Of a stretch of 64,000 nucleotides of DNA, positions 47,290-56,531 are shown in pieces (position 1 is the stretch's first letter; each line of letters begins with the position of its first letter). The position numbers and the translations under genes are program-made. Source of the DNA: Propionicimonas sp. (GTDB lineage Bacteria > Actinomycetota > Actinomycetes > Propionibacteriales > Propionibacteriaceae); contig NZ_JARKPQ010000324.1 of assembly GCF_029975155.1 (NCBI RefSeq), positions 1-64,000 of the forward strand, given 5' to 3'. The notes beneath the pieces were generated by a model. The model did no database searches. It saw nothing but the letters and a program-made list of their open reading frames with translations, and was not told the DNA's origin.

Positions 47290-49004
47290 GCGGACTCCTC
47301 CGTCTCCCCGAGACGGACGACCCGGTCCGCGGCCAGGACGGCGCCGGGACGATGGGCGATCACCAGCACGGTGCGTCCCTCGGCCAGCCGGGCGAGCGCG
47401 GCGAGGATCGCGGCCTCGCCGGCCAGGTCGATCTGGGAGGTCGGCTCGTCCAGCACCAGGATCGGGGCATCGCGCAGCGCCGCCCTCGCGATCGCCAGGC
47501 GCTGGGCCTGCCCGCCGGACAGCAGCCGGCCGTGTTCGCCGACCTGCGTGTCCAGGCCCTCCGGCAGCGCGTCGATCTCGTCGCGCAGGCCCGCCAGGTC
47601 GAGGGCCCGCCAGAGCCGCGCGGCATCAGCCTCGGGCGCGGCGACCCGCAGGTTGTCCGCGATGCTGCCCAGGAACAGGAACGTGCGCTGCTCGACGACG
47701 GCGAGCCGGCTGCGGGCCGCGTCCGGGTCGAGGGCGGTGTCGATCCCGTCGACCAGGACCCGGCCCTCGCGGGGCCGCAGATGGGCCTGGACGAGCGCGC
47801 TGACGGTCGACTTGCCGATGCCGGACGGCCCGACCAGCGCCACCTTCTCGCCCGGGGAGACCCGCAGCGACAGCCCGCGGAGGACCGGCTCGCCCCCGGG
47901 CCAGCCAGCGGACACCGTGTCCAGGACGATGCCGCCGGTCGCGCCGTCCCCCGGTGCTCGCGCCGGCGCCGGCGACTCCGGCTCGGTGAGGTGCGCCTCG
48001 ATCTGCCGCTGCGCGGCCCGCCCGGCGATGCCGACGTAGAAGAACTGGCCCACCACGTCGACCGGCCCGATCACCAGGGTGCACATCAGCAGGACGGCCG
48101 CGCCCTGGCCGAGGCTCAGCTGGCCGGAACCGATCCGTCCGGCGACGACGCCTGCGGCCGCGACGACGACGGCGAGGGAGAAGGCCGCATCGACGACGAA
48201 GATCAACAACTGGTTGCCCGCCAGCAGCCTCATCAGGCCGCGCCGGTGCTCTTCGCCGCGGCGGGCGAGATCGGCGGCGGCGCGCTCTGCGGCCCTGGCG
48301 TACACCAGGGTCTCGAGGGCCTGGATCGCTTCGAGGAAGGCCGCCGTCAGCCTCGCCTGGGTGCGGCGATAGGCCGCGCCGATCGGACGGACGATCCGCT
48401 GGAACCCGGCGATGACCAGCGGCACCGCGAGCACGAGGAGCGCGAGCCAGCCCGCGGTGACCGGGTCGATCGCGAGCCCCATCACCGCCAGCACCAGGAA
48501 CGGCGTGGTCAGCGCACCGACGATCGGCCCCAGGAACCCGGCCCGGTAGTGCGCGGTCCGCTCGACCGCGGCGGTGGCCAACGACAACAGCTCTCCGGCC
48601 CGGCCATCGGTGCCTGTCACGCCGAGATCGAAGACCCGGCTGACCACGAGGCGGCGCAGCTTTCGTTCCACCTCCGACGCGGCCCACTGCGAGAACCAGG
48701 CCCCGCCGGCCGCGCACCCGGCCGCGATCACCCCCAGTGCGGCCAGCAGGCCGAATTCGGCCGGGCCGGGGGACCGGTCGGTGGCGATCGCGTCCAGTGC
48801 CACGCCGAGCCGCCAGAAGAGCAGGGCTGTCGCCGTGGCGCCCAGCCAGGCCAGCCCTGCGGAACACCACATGACCCAGGTCGGCGACGCGGCTCGCACC
48901 GCCCGGATCGCCGCGGGGCTCGGCGCGGCGGGACCGGCCCGGCGCCCACCCTGTTCCTTCCCCCGCACGATCCGGCTGCGGGGCTGGTGATGACCCCGGC
49001 TCAC
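47286..49004 (-). CDS. ABC transporter permease/ATPase, CydD-like half
   Basis: 572-residue half-transporter from GTG 49004. An N-terminal basic, disordered stretch of about 35 residues precedes six membrane helices. ATPase motifs: VALVGPSGIGKST, LLSGGQAQRLAIARAAL and ILVLDEPTSQID. Both halves appear catalytically complete. Real CydDC exports cysteine and glutathione to support cytochrome bd, but no cyd genes are near. Its position, with a Zur-like box at 49145 and the anchored zinc operon on the other side, suggests a zinc-limitation role such as moving a zincophore or reduced thiols, like IrtAB in mycobacteria. This is inference from context only. Confidence 0.85.
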   Translation of the reverse strand: MSRGHHQPRSRIVRGKEQGGRRAGPAAPSPAAIRAVRAASPTWVMWCSAGLAWLGATATALLFWRLGVALDAIATDRSPGPAEFGLLAALGVIAAGCAAGGAWFSQWAASEVERKLRRLVVSRVFDLGVTGTDGRAGELLSLATAAVERTAHYRAGFLGPIVGALTTPFLVLAVMGLAIDPVTAGWLALLVLAVPLVIAGFQRIVRPIGAAYRRTQARLTAAFLEAIQALETLVYARAAERAAADLARRGEEHRRGLMRLLAGNQLLIFVVDAAFSLAVVVAAAGVVAGRIGSGQLSLGQGAAVLLMCTLVIGPVDVVGQFFYVGIAGRAAQRQIEAHLTEPESPAPARAPGDGATGGIVLDTVSAGWPGGEPVLRGLSLRVSPGEKVALVGPSGIGKSTVSALVQAHLRPREGRVLVDGIDTALDPDAARSRLAVVEQRTFLFLGSIADNLRVAAPEADAARLWRALDLAGLRDEIDALPEGLDTQVGEHGRLLSGGQAQRLAIARAALRDAPILVLDEPTSQIDLAGEAAILAALARLAEGRTVLVIAHRPGAVLAADRVVRLGETEESA

Positions 49005-49144
49005 GCAGCGGAGTCCTGCATCTGCCCGCTCCTCACAGCCGAAAGATATCTGTTCTCACCCGTGCCCGGAGCGTGGCGCGGGCCGCGCGCCGTCCCTCGG
49101 AGCGGGTGTCGTCCGGCTTGACAGCCGGCTGCCGATCTGCTTGG

Positions 49145-49180
49145 TTAACGATAACGATTATGCGAACGATTCTCAATAAG
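49145..49180. promoter_or_regulatory. Zur-like box between the CydDC-like pair and the anchored-repeat operon
   Basis: TTAACGATAACGATTATGCG followed by AACGATTCTCAATAAG; the core ATAACGATTAT (49151-49161) has perfect ATAA/TTAT arms. A second half-site (AACGATTCTCAATAAG) follows. It is AT-rich amid GC-rich DNA and lies about 70 bases upstream of the plus-strand surface gene and 140 bases upstream of the minus-strand ABC pair. It is the likely shared operator. Confidence 0.68.
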
Positions 49181-49251
49181 ACGGGCCCGAACCGCGGAGC
49201 CGTCCCTCGCCGTCCCACGATCCACCCGCACGCCCAACAGTGAAAGCAGCC

Positions 49252-52200
49252 ATGAAGCGCCTCCGCCTGATCGCCGTCCCGATGCTCCTGCTGGGCCTGT
49301 TCTCCGGTACGGCCAACGGTGCGCAGACCGCGGTGGCCGGTGAGCCGCGCACGGTCCCGCTGGCGAGGACGGCGCTGCCCACTCTCGTCGGCGATGCGTC
49401 CGGCCTCGCCCTTCGGGCGACCAGCGACGAGAGGGAGCTCAGCCCGGAGAACACGCGGTTCACGGCCGTGGCCGGTGAGACCGCGATCACTCAGGTGAGG
49501 GTCGAGGCCGCCGCGGGCGAGCGCGTGGAGGACCCGGCGCTGCGCTACGAACAGCTCAGTGGCCCCGATGGCGCCGGCATGGCCATCACCCCCGCCGGCG
49601 AGGGCGCGGGGGCGTGGCGGCCGGGCCAGGCCATGCCGCTCGAGAAGGGGGTCGACGCGCTGGCGTGGACCTTCGAGCGTGCCGGGACCTACACGATCCG
49701 AATGGTCGCCACGGCTGGGCTCGTCAGGACCACGCCGACGACGGACGGTGAGCCGGCCACCCGCCAGGCGTCGCTGGAGCAGGTCAGCGCGGCGACCGAC
49801 GTCATCGTGGAGGTGAGTGAAGCCGCCGACCCGCCGGCCGCCGCGGAGGGAGCCAGGTCCGACCAGGCGAGCGCCGAGGAGAGCAGGGTGGCCCCGGCTG
49901 CCGATGACGGCCCCTCGGTGCCGCCGGTGCGCACGGCCGGTGGCACGAACAGCCGGCGAGCGACGGTCGGCGCGGCGAGCGAGGCCGGTCGGTCGATCGT
50001 CCTCACCAAGGGCCACATCGACCTCTTCGAGGTGACGTATGCCGGCGGTGGCCTGCAGCTCGGCGTGAAGGACGACACCGGCCTGTACGCCAGCGGCGCG
50101 CAGTACCGCAGCCCGGCCGACGTGAGCCTGTGGGTGGACACCGCGCTGTCCGGCGTCGACACCGGAGGTCTGGCCGCGGCCTACTCGTTCCTCAGGGAGG
50201 CAGCCGACACCGTCTACCTGCTGCCGCTCGGCCAGGACCCGGAGTTGCCGTGGCCCGGATGGAGTACCGAGCGACTCGCCGGCACACTGCCCACCGACGT
50301 GCACCTGACCGCGGCGGCCGATGCCGTCCAGCTCAGTGTGGCGGTGACCGGCCCCGGTGAGGTGTTCACCTGGATGACCAGCGCGTTCGGCGGCGTCACG
50401 AACAGGTACATCGACACCGTCGACGAGGCCGCGGACGTGATTCCGATCGCCCGGAACGCGCACGTGCACACCGCGTGGGCGTTCACCGCTCCGGGCGACT
50501 ACTACCTCACGCTCACCCCGGTCGCGACGACCACCACCGGTGACCGGCTCACCGGGCCGGGCGCGGTCTACCACGTCCATGTCGGTCCGATCGCCGATGC
50601 CGCGCCACGGGCCGGAACGCCGCCGACGCTCAGCGGCACCGGCGAGGTCGGCAGCCCCATCCGGGTGGACGCCGGCCGGTGGTTCCCCACCCCGCACGGG
50701 ACCACCCAGCAGTGGCTCCGCGACGGCGAGCCCGTCGAGGGTGCGACCGGAACGGAGTACAGCCCGGCCGCAGCGGACGAAGGACGCATCATCTCGGCCA
50801 GGGTGACCGCCCGGATCGGCGCGGCCAGCACGTCCGCCGAGACACCCGGGCTGCGCATCGGCGGCGAACCGGGGAGCGAGGTTCCGGAGGAGCCGCAGCG
50901 GACCAGCGTCGCGCTGGCTGCCGCCGCCACCGGGATCACGCTCGGCGACCGGGTCACGCTGACCGCCACGGTGAGCCCGCGTGGCGGCACGGAGGACCAT
51001 CCGCTCGGGGTCGGTGGCACCGTCGAGCTCTACAGCGGCGCTGCCAGGGTGGGGCGAGCCGAGATCGGCAACCCGGTGTCGGGAGCCGTCCAGTTCGTCG
51101 CGGTCCCGGCCTCGGTCGGCCAGCACCGGTACACCGCGCGCTACCTGCCACCCGCGCCGCACCTGGCCTCGGACTCCAACGAGGTCACCGTCACGGTGAC
51201 GGCCGCGCCCGATCCCGGCCCGGGGCAGCCGGCGGAGGACGTGCCCAACGGTTCGCTCACCGACTCCGGCGCGACCGTCCTCAACCGCGGTCACGTGGAC
51301 ATCGCCTCCCTGCTCGAGGGCGGTCGCCTGATCACCAGGGTGAAGGACACCACCGAGTCGGCCACGCCGGTCTGGCGCGATCCGGCCAGGACCGTGCTGC
51401 AGGCGCTCCCGGAGGCGAAGACCAGGGTGCCCGCCGGCGAGCAGTTCCGCTTCCTCGGCACGGCGGGGGACGACCTCTGGCTGCTGCCGGAGACCCAGGA
51501 CCACTCCCTGCTGTGGCCGGGCTGGTCCACGGAGGAGATCCCGGAGACGGCCACCGCGACCGGCTTCGACTGGACGCTCACCGGCATCGAGGGACCGGGG
51601 GAGTTCGCGCTGTTCACCAGTGGCGCCTTCGGCGAGCCCAAGGTCATGTTCAACACCCGCGACGGGCTGCCCGACACCGCCACGATCGGCAGACACGTTC
51701 ATGTCCACGGCTCGTGGGCCTTCAGCGCGGAGGGCGTGTACTGCCTGGCCTTCGACCGCTCCACGACCCTGACCGGAGGCTCGCGTGCCTCCGACCGGTT
51801 CACGATCGCGGTGGCCGTGGGCGACGTCGCCGTCAAGAAGGTGGACCCGGGCGCGTGTTTCGCCGAGCCCGAGGGCAGGCCGGGCGCTGCCGACACCACG
51901 GCGGTGCCCGACACCCAGCTGACCGACCAGACGACCGGCGGGGTGCGAGTGCTGAACGGCGGGAGCGGCTTCACCGCCGGGCAGCTGGTCACAGCACAGC
52001 TGGGCGGCGATCGTGCGGGGGAATGGGTCTCGGCGTGGCTGCACTCCGATCCGGTCTGGCTGGGCTGGGCACAGGTCGGGACCTCCGGTGCCGTGCAGGT
52101 GCGGCTGCCCGCGGACGCGGCCCCCGGCACCCACCGGCTCGTCCTCAAGGACCGTTCCGGAACGCTGATCGGCTGGGCCGCCCTGACCGTGGTCAAGGCC

Positions 52201-53154
52201 GACTCGGCCGATCCCCCGCCCGGCGGGGACGACGCGGCGAGCCCGTCCAGGAAGACCTCGTCCTCGCGCAGGTGCGTGGCCGGCACGGTGCTCGCGGCCG
52301 GTCACATCGACTACGCGACGAGGATCGTGGACGGCAGGCTGGAATCGCTGATCGGAGACGACACCGGCGCCAGGAAGGTGTTCCGGCAGCCGTCGGCCGT
52401 GGTGCTGTGGCTGAAGCCGGCGAGCAGGGTGACGCTGCCGCCCGGCTACGGCCGGATCGGCCCGCCGGGGACAGCGATCTGGCAGGTGCCGCAGACGCAG
52501 CGGGCGGGGCTGATCTGGCTGGGCTGGAACACCGAGGCCCTCAATGCCGGCAATGCTCGTGGCCCCGTGCGCTGGAAGCTCGATGCGGTCAGCGGGCCAG
52601 GATCGGTGAAGGTCTACCTCTCCGGTGCGTTCGGCGGCATCCAGACCATGGTGCTCAACGGCTCCGGGTCGAGCTACGACATCCCGCTCGGGGTGCACGC
52701 GCACGCCAACTGGGCGTTCGGCGCGCAGGGCGTCTACCGGCTGCGGATGACCCAGACCGTCACGCTGCCGGACGGCCGTCGTGCCAGCGACACCGAGACG
52801 CTCACCATCGCCGTCGGCGACGTCGACCCGCACGCCGTCGGCCGCTGCGGCACCGCGGCGGCCACCTCGCCGACGGCTGCCGAGCCCACGGACGCGACCG
52901 GTCTGGAGGCGGCGGAGCAGGCTGCGGCCGAGGCCGCCGTGCTCGCCGACGGACTGCCCCAGGGCCCGTCCGCCAGTCTGCGGCCCGGCGTGCCGCCCGG
53001 TCCCGTCCAGGAGCTGGCGCAGGGGAGTCCGGTGCCGCTGCTGCTGTCCGTCCTCGGCGGGCTGTTGCTCACCGGGGCCGTGGGCACGGGCGGCTACTGG
53101 TGGTGGCGCCGTCGCTGGCCGGACCTCGGCGCGCCGACCGCGGGAGCCCAATGA
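49252..53154 (+). CDS. Giant anchored metal-ABC-associated repeat protein (TIGR03773-like)
   Basis: 1300-residue exported protein with signal peptide (LIAVPMLLLGLFSGTANG) and a C-terminal membrane helix (LLSVLGGLLLTGAVGTGGYW, then RRRW). ATG 49252 is preferred over GTG 49240. Three TIGR03769 repeats are visible, each opening with GH(I/V)D and carrying W-x-GW and an H-x-H motif: about residues 249-445 (GHIDLFEV, HVHTAWAFTAPG), 676-865 (GHVDIASL, HVHVHGSWAFSAEG) and 1009-1195 (GHIDYATR, HAHANWAFGAQG). Ig-like domains lie between them (about 456-645 and 890-985). The family was named for C. acnes, beside a metal-type ABC importer. The histidines probably bind zinc at the surface and feed the importer encoded next. 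The stop overlaps the start of the binding protein (ATGA). Confidence 0.88.
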   Translation: MKRLRLIAVPMLLLGLFSGTANGAQTAVAGEPRTVPLARTALPTLVGDASGLALRATSDERELSPENTRFTAVAGETAITQVRVEAAAGERVEDPALRYEQLSGPDGAGMAITPAGEGAGAWRPGQAMPLEKGVDALAWTFERAGTYTIRMVATAGLVRTTPTTDGEPATRQASLEQVSAATDVIVEVSEAADPPAAAEGARSDQASAEESRVAPAADDGPSVPPVRTAGGTNSRRATVGAASEAGRSIVLTKGHIDLFEVTYAGGGLQLGVKDDTGLYASGAQYRSPADVSLWVDTALSGVDTGGLAAAYSFLREAADTVYLLPLGQDPELPWPGWSTERLAGTLPTDVHLTAAADAVQLSVAVTGPGEVFTWMTSAFGGVTNRYIDTVDEAADVIPIARNAHVHTAWAFTAPGDYYLTLTPVATTTTGDRLTGPGAVYHVHVGPIADAAPRAGTPPTLSGTGEVGSPIRVDAGRWFPTPHGTTQQWLRDGEPVEGATGTEYSPAAADEGRIISARVTARIGAASTSAETPGLRIGGEPGSEVPEEPQRTSVALAAAATGITLGDRVTLTATVSPRGGTEDHPLGVGGTVELYSGAARVGRAEIGNPVSGAVQFVAVPASVGQHRYTARYLPPAPHLASDSNEVTVTVTAAPDPGPGQPAEDVPNGSLTDSGATVLNRGHVDIASLLEGGRLITRVKDTTESATPVWRDPARTVLQALPEAKTRVPAGEQFRFLGTAGDDLWLLPETQDHSLLWPGWSTEEIPETATATGFDWTLTGIEGPGEFALFTSGAFGEPKVMFNTRDGLPDTATIGRHVHVHGSWAFSAEGVYCLAFDRSTTLTGGSRASDRFTIAVAVGDVAVKKVDPGACFAEPEGRPGAADTTAVPDTQLTDQTTGGVRVLNGGSGFTAGQLVTAQLGGDRAGEWVSAWLHSDPVWLGWAQVGTSGAVQVRLPADAAPGTHRLVLKDRSGTLIGWAALTVVKADSADPPPGGDDAASPSRKTSSSRRCVAGTVLAAGHIDYATRIVDGRLESLIGDDTGARKVFRQPSAVVLWLKPASRVTLPPGYGRIGPPGTAIWQVPQTQRAGLIWLGWNTEALNAGNARGPVRWKLDAVSGPGSVKVYLSGAFGGIQTMVLNGSGSSYDIPLGVHAHANWAFGAQGVYRLRMTQTVTLPDGRRASDTETLTIAVGDVDPHAVGRCGTAAATSPTAAEPTDATGLEAAEQAAAEAAVLADGLPQGPSASLRPGVPPGPVQELAQGSPVPLLLSVLGGLLLTGAVGTGGYWWWRRRWPDLGAPTAGAQ

Positions 53155-54719
53155 CCCGCGGCTCGCTGAGGGCGGTCGCGGCGCTCGTGGCCCTGGGCCT
53201 CGGCGCGGCGACCGGGTGCGCGGCACGGCCGGCTCTGTCCGCGCGCAGTGACCGGCTTCAGGTGATCACCACCACCGGCCTGCTCCGCGACCTGGTCGGG
53301 CAGGTCGGTGGCGACCGCGTCGACGTGGCTTCGATCATCCCCGACTCCGCGGATCCGCACACGTACGAGCCGACGCTGCGTGACGCCCGCAACGTGGCCT
53401 ACGCCGAGGTCGCCTTCAGCAACTACGCGCTGCTGGAGGAACACAGTGTGATCAAGACCCTGGACGCCAACCTGCCCGACTCGGCGGTGAGCGTGTCCCT
53501 GGTCGAGGAGTCGGTGAAGTACGCCGCGGAGTTGATCCCACTGGTGGAGAACCTGAACCTCGACACCGTCTGGCTGGGGCTCCGGGCTCAGGGCGAGGGT
53601 GCTCGGCTGGGTGCGCGGCGCACGTCCGAGGTGCTGTTGTCGATGACCGGCAAGACCGGGCCGGGTGAGGTCTACGGCTACCTGACCGGCACGTTCGGCA
53701 ACACCGAGGTCTCCTTCGACTCCGCCGACGGCTTCGACGCCGCGACCGGCTATCGCGACGACACCGTGAGCCTGCCGGCGGACGCGCACACCCACCTGTC
53801 CTGGGCGTTCACCGTGCCCGGCGTCTACACGCTCACGCTGAGCGCGGCACTGAAGGTGGACGACACCGCGCGTCCGGTGAGCCTGGGCCGGGCGGACTTC
53901 ACCTTCGCGGTCGGGGTGGACCCCGCCGCGGCCGGCATGCCGAATGCCGAAGTGCTGAACCAGGGGCATGCCGACCTGACCGCCAACCTGGACGAACAGC
54001 GCCTGGAGGTGCGCTACGACCCGTCCGGAGGCGGTGAGCACACCCAGCACGCCCGTGCCGCGGACCAGGTGGTGATCGAGGTTCCGGCCAAGGCCCTGGC
54101 CGAGGTTCCGGCCGGCTCCCAGTACCGCTTCCTCGGCAGGCCCGGCAGCCACGTCTACCAGCTCGCCCAGGCCGTGCTCGGCAAGCACGTGCACGGCGAG
54201 ATCGACCCCCACCTGTGGCAGAACGTGCGCAACGCCATGGCCTACGTCCAGCTGATCCGCGACACCCTGACCGGCGCTGACCCCGACGGGGCGAGGCAGT
54301 ACCGGGACAACGCCAACGCCTACCTCGCCGAGCTGGAGGAGCTGGACGACGACGTCCGCGCCACCATCGCCGACATCCCCCCGGAACGGCGCCACCTCGT
54401 GACCACCCACGACGCGTTCGGCTATCTCGGCCGGGCCTACGAGGTGCGGATCGCCGGCTTCGTCACCCCCAACCCCGCGGCGGAGCCGTCGCTGGCCGAC
54501 CGGCGCAAGCTCACCGAGACGCTGCGAACGCTCGCCATTCCCGCGGTCTTCCTCGAACCCAACCTCGCCGCCCGCTCGGCCACGCTCACCGAGGTCGCCC
54601 GGGAGCAGGGTGTGGCCGTGTGCGCGATCTACGGCGACACCTTCGACGCGACGGTGACCAGCTACGTCCAGCTGATGCGGTTCAACGCCGCCTCCCTGCG
54701 GGACTGCCTCCGTCCCTGA
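53151..54719 (+). CDS. Metal ABC binding lipoprotein with inserted repeat domain (TIGR03772-like)
   Basis: 522-residue lipoprotein of the ZnuA/TroA cluster 9 family. The lipobox is AATGC near residue 23. The first ZnuA lobe starts QVITTTGLLRDLVGQVGG, with the first metal histidine in DPHTYEPT (about residue 70). From about 125 to 335 a surface repeat domain interrupts the fold: WLGLRAQGEG, HTHLSWAFTVPGVY, a truncated second GHADLTANL unit, and SQYRFLGRPGSHVYQL. The ZnuA fold then resumes with KHVHGEIDPHLWQN (second histidine), TTHDAFGYLGRAY (third) and EPNLAARSATL ... IYGDTFD (acidic ligand). Fusion of a metal-capture repeat inside the binding protein is the hallmark of this system. It should deliver zinc (or manganese) to the permease at 56532. 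Confidence 0.9.
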   Translation: MTRGSLRAVAALVALGLGAATGCAARPALSARSDRLQVITTTGLLRDLVGQVGGDRVDVASIIPDSADPHTYEPTLRDARNVAYAEVAFSNYALLEEHSVIKTLDANLPDSAVSVSLVEESVKYAAELIPLVENLNLDTVWLGLRAQGEGARLGARRTSEVLLSMTGKTGPGEVYGYLTGTFGNTEVSFDSADGFDAATGYRDDTVSLPADAHTHLSWAFTVPGVYTLTLSAALKVDDTARPVSLGRADFTFAVGVDPAAAGMPNAEVLNQGHADLTANLDEQRLEVRYDPSGGGEHTQHARAADQVVIEVPAKALAEVPAGSQYRFLGRPGSHVYQLAQAVLGKHVHGEIDPHLWQNVRNAMAYVQLIRDTLTGADPDGARQYRDNANAYLAELEELDDDVRATIADIPPERRHLVTTHDAFGYLGRAYEVRIAGFVTPNPAAEPSLADRRKLTETLRTLAIPAVFLEPNLAARSATLTEVAREQGVAVCAIYGDTFDATVTSYVQLMRFNAASLRDCLRP

Positions 54720-54758
54720 TCTCCCCGTCCGACCGATCCACCGTCAATGGAGAACCAC

Positions 54759-55772
54759 ATGCGAAACGCGCTCCGCCGTCCTCGGCGGCTCACCGCAGGG
54801 CTCGTGGCCGCAGCCGCGCTCACCAGCCTCGTCGCCGCACCGCCGGTGCTGCCGGCGCGGGCGGAGACGCCGCCGCCGGAGGATCCGAACCTCACCCAGA
54901 CCCTGGCGCCGGGCCAGCCCGTCCGCGAGGGTCAGCACGTCCTCCAGGCCGGACACGTCGACCTGGGTCCGAAGTACGACGGCGGCCACTGGCGGCTGCT
55001 GGTGCACGACGACGCCGCGCGTGCGGACGCCGGCGCCACCAGCGTGTGGCGCCATCCGGAGGAGACGGTGCTGCGCGTCCTCGACCGGGCCAGGCTCACC
55101 GTGCCGGACGACCCGGCCTACGAATTCCTCGGCACCGAACCGGGGAGCAGCGTCTGGGTGGTCCCCCAGACCCAGAACACCACGGTGGTCTGGCTCGGCT
55201 GGAACACCCAGGACCCCGAGGTGATGAAGACCATCGACCGCGGCGTCACCCTGTCGCTGGACGGTGTCCAGGGGCCCGGAACAGTCACCGTCTACCTGCA
55301 GTCCGGGAGCTTCGGCGAGCCCCAGGTGCTGTGGGACTCGCGCAGAGCGGAGGTCCAGCCGATCTGGGTGGACGTGAACACGCACACCCACGCCAATTGG
55401 GTGTTCACCGCACCGGGCGTCTACCTGTTGCGGCTCACCGCGACGGCCGACCTGATCGACGGCGGCACGGCCGGCGACACCCAGCTGATCCGGTTCGCCG
55501 TGGGCAGTGACACTCCCGCCGCGGACGCCCTGACCGCCGTCTGGACCGGACCCGGGGCGCAAGTCTCCGGCCCGGCTGCCACAGCCGCCGCCGAGCCGCC
55601 ACCGCCATCGGCCCAGGACCCTGCGGTGCCCGTTCTGATCGGCGTGATCGTGCTCGTCGCACTGGGACTCGTCGCGGGCGTGGTCGTCGCGGCGATCCAC
55701 GGCACGAGGATCCGCAGGAGGGCGCTCACCGCCCGATCCGGGCCCACCGGCGACTCGGGGAATCCGGCGTGA
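54759..55772 (+). CDS. Short anchored surface repeat protein (TIGR03769-type)
   Basis: 337 residues from ATG 54759, chosen over ATG 54747 because GGAG lies six bases before it. Signal peptide LTAGLVAAAALTSLVAAPPVLPARA. One repeat: GHVDLGPKYDGG, VVWLGWNTQDPEV, HTHANWVFTAPGVY. A Pro/Ala linker follows, then a C-terminal helix (VLIGVIVLVALGLVAGVVVAAI) with basic HGTRIRRR. It is a one-repeat relative of the giant protein at 49252, probably a membrane-anchored metal-binding relay for the importer. Its stop overlaps the GTG start of the ATPase by four bases. Confidence 0.88.
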   Translation: MRNALRRPRRLTAGLVAAAALTSLVAAPPVLPARAETPPPEDPNLTQTLAPGQPVREGQHVLQAGHVDLGPKYDGGHWRLLVHDDAARADAGATSVWRHPEETVLRVLDRARLTVPDDPAYEFLGTEPGSSVWVVPQTQNTTVVWLGWNTQDPEVMKTIDRGVTLSLDGVQGPGTVTVYLQSGSFGEPQVLWDSRRAEVQPIWVDVNTHTHANWVFTAPGVYLLRLTATADLIDGGTAGDTQLIRFAVGSDTPAADALTAVWTGPGAQVSGPAATAAAEPPPPSAQDPAVPVLIGVIVLVALGLVAGVVVAAIHGTRIRRRALTARSGPTGDSGNPA

Positions 55773-56530
55773 CCGGCCCGGACCGGCCTGCCCTGGCCGC
55801 GTCGGGCGTCTCGGTGGCGCTCGGTGGCCGTCTGGTCCTGGAGTCGGCCGACCTCAGCGTGGACCACGGCGAACTCGTCGGCCTGATCGGGCCCAACGGT
55901 GCGGGCAAGACCACCCTGCTGCGAACGGTGCTCGGCGTGCTCAGACCCGTTCGGGGCGAGGTGACCGTCGAGGGCCGGCCCACTCGTCCCGGACGCACCG
56001 CGATCGGCTATGTGCCGCAACGCCACGAGTTCGCCTGGGAGTTCCCGATCTCGGTGGCGAACGCCGTGATGACCGGCCTCACCCGCCGGCTCGGCGTGCT
56101 GCGCCGACCGGACGAGGCCAGCTGGCGGGCCGTGGCGGACGCGCTCGACCGGGTGCGGCTGACCCGGTTGGCCGACCGGCCGATCGGCCAGCTCTCCGGT
56201 GGCCAGCGTCAGCGGGTGCTGGTCGCTCGCGCGCTCGCGCTGCGGCCGACGGTGCTGCTGCTGGACGAGCCGTTCGCCGGGCTGGACATGCCCGCGCAGG
56301 AACTGCTCTCGGAGCTGTTCCTCGAGCTCGCCGGAGAAGGCCGCGCGCTGCTGATGGCCACGCACGACCTCGCCGGAGCCCTGTACTCGTGTGACCGGAT
56401 CGCCCTGCTGAACCGCACGGTGGTCGCCGCCGGTCGTCCGGCCGACCTGGCCGCCGACACCTCGGCGTGGAGGTCCACCTTCGGCGTCAGTGAGAACAGC
56501 GCCCTGCTCCGCATCCTGAAGGCGGCCTGA
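55769..56530 (+). CDS. Metal ABC transporter ATPase (TIGR03771-like)
   Basis: 253-residue ATPase of the zinc/manganese importer family (ZnuC/MntB type). Walker A GPNGAGKTT, Q-loop in YVPQRHEF (the PQR-x-x-F pattern typical of cluster 9 metal ATPases), signature LSGGQRQRVLVARAL, Walker B VLLLDEPFAGLD, H-loop ATHDLAG. The GTG start at 55769 overlaps the stop of the surface protein (GTGA). It should power the permease at 56532. Confidence 0.92.
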   Translation: MTGPDRPALAASGVSVALGGRLVLESADLSVDHGELVGLIGPNGAGKTTLLRTVLGVLRPVRGEVTVEGRPTRPGRTAIGYVPQRHEFAWEFPISVANAVMTGLTRRLGVLRRPDEASWRAVADALDRVRLTRLADRPIGQLSGGQRQRVLVARALALRPTVLLLDEPFAGLDMPAQELLSELFLELAGEGRALLMATHDLAGALYSCDRIALLNRTVVAAGRPADLAADTSAWRSTFGVSENSALLRILKAA

Positions 56531-56531
56531 C

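Noticed and set aside
45547-49004. Naming the ABC pair cydC and cydD
   Set aside because: Sequence is only CydDC-like, cytochrome bd genes are absent, and the Zur-like context points to another substrate.
49033-53226. A 1397-codon open frame on the minus strand under the giant repeat protein
   Set aside because: Antisense shadow; composition is Arg/Gly/Pro-rich and it has no motifs, while the plus frame has signal peptide, repeats and membrane anchor.
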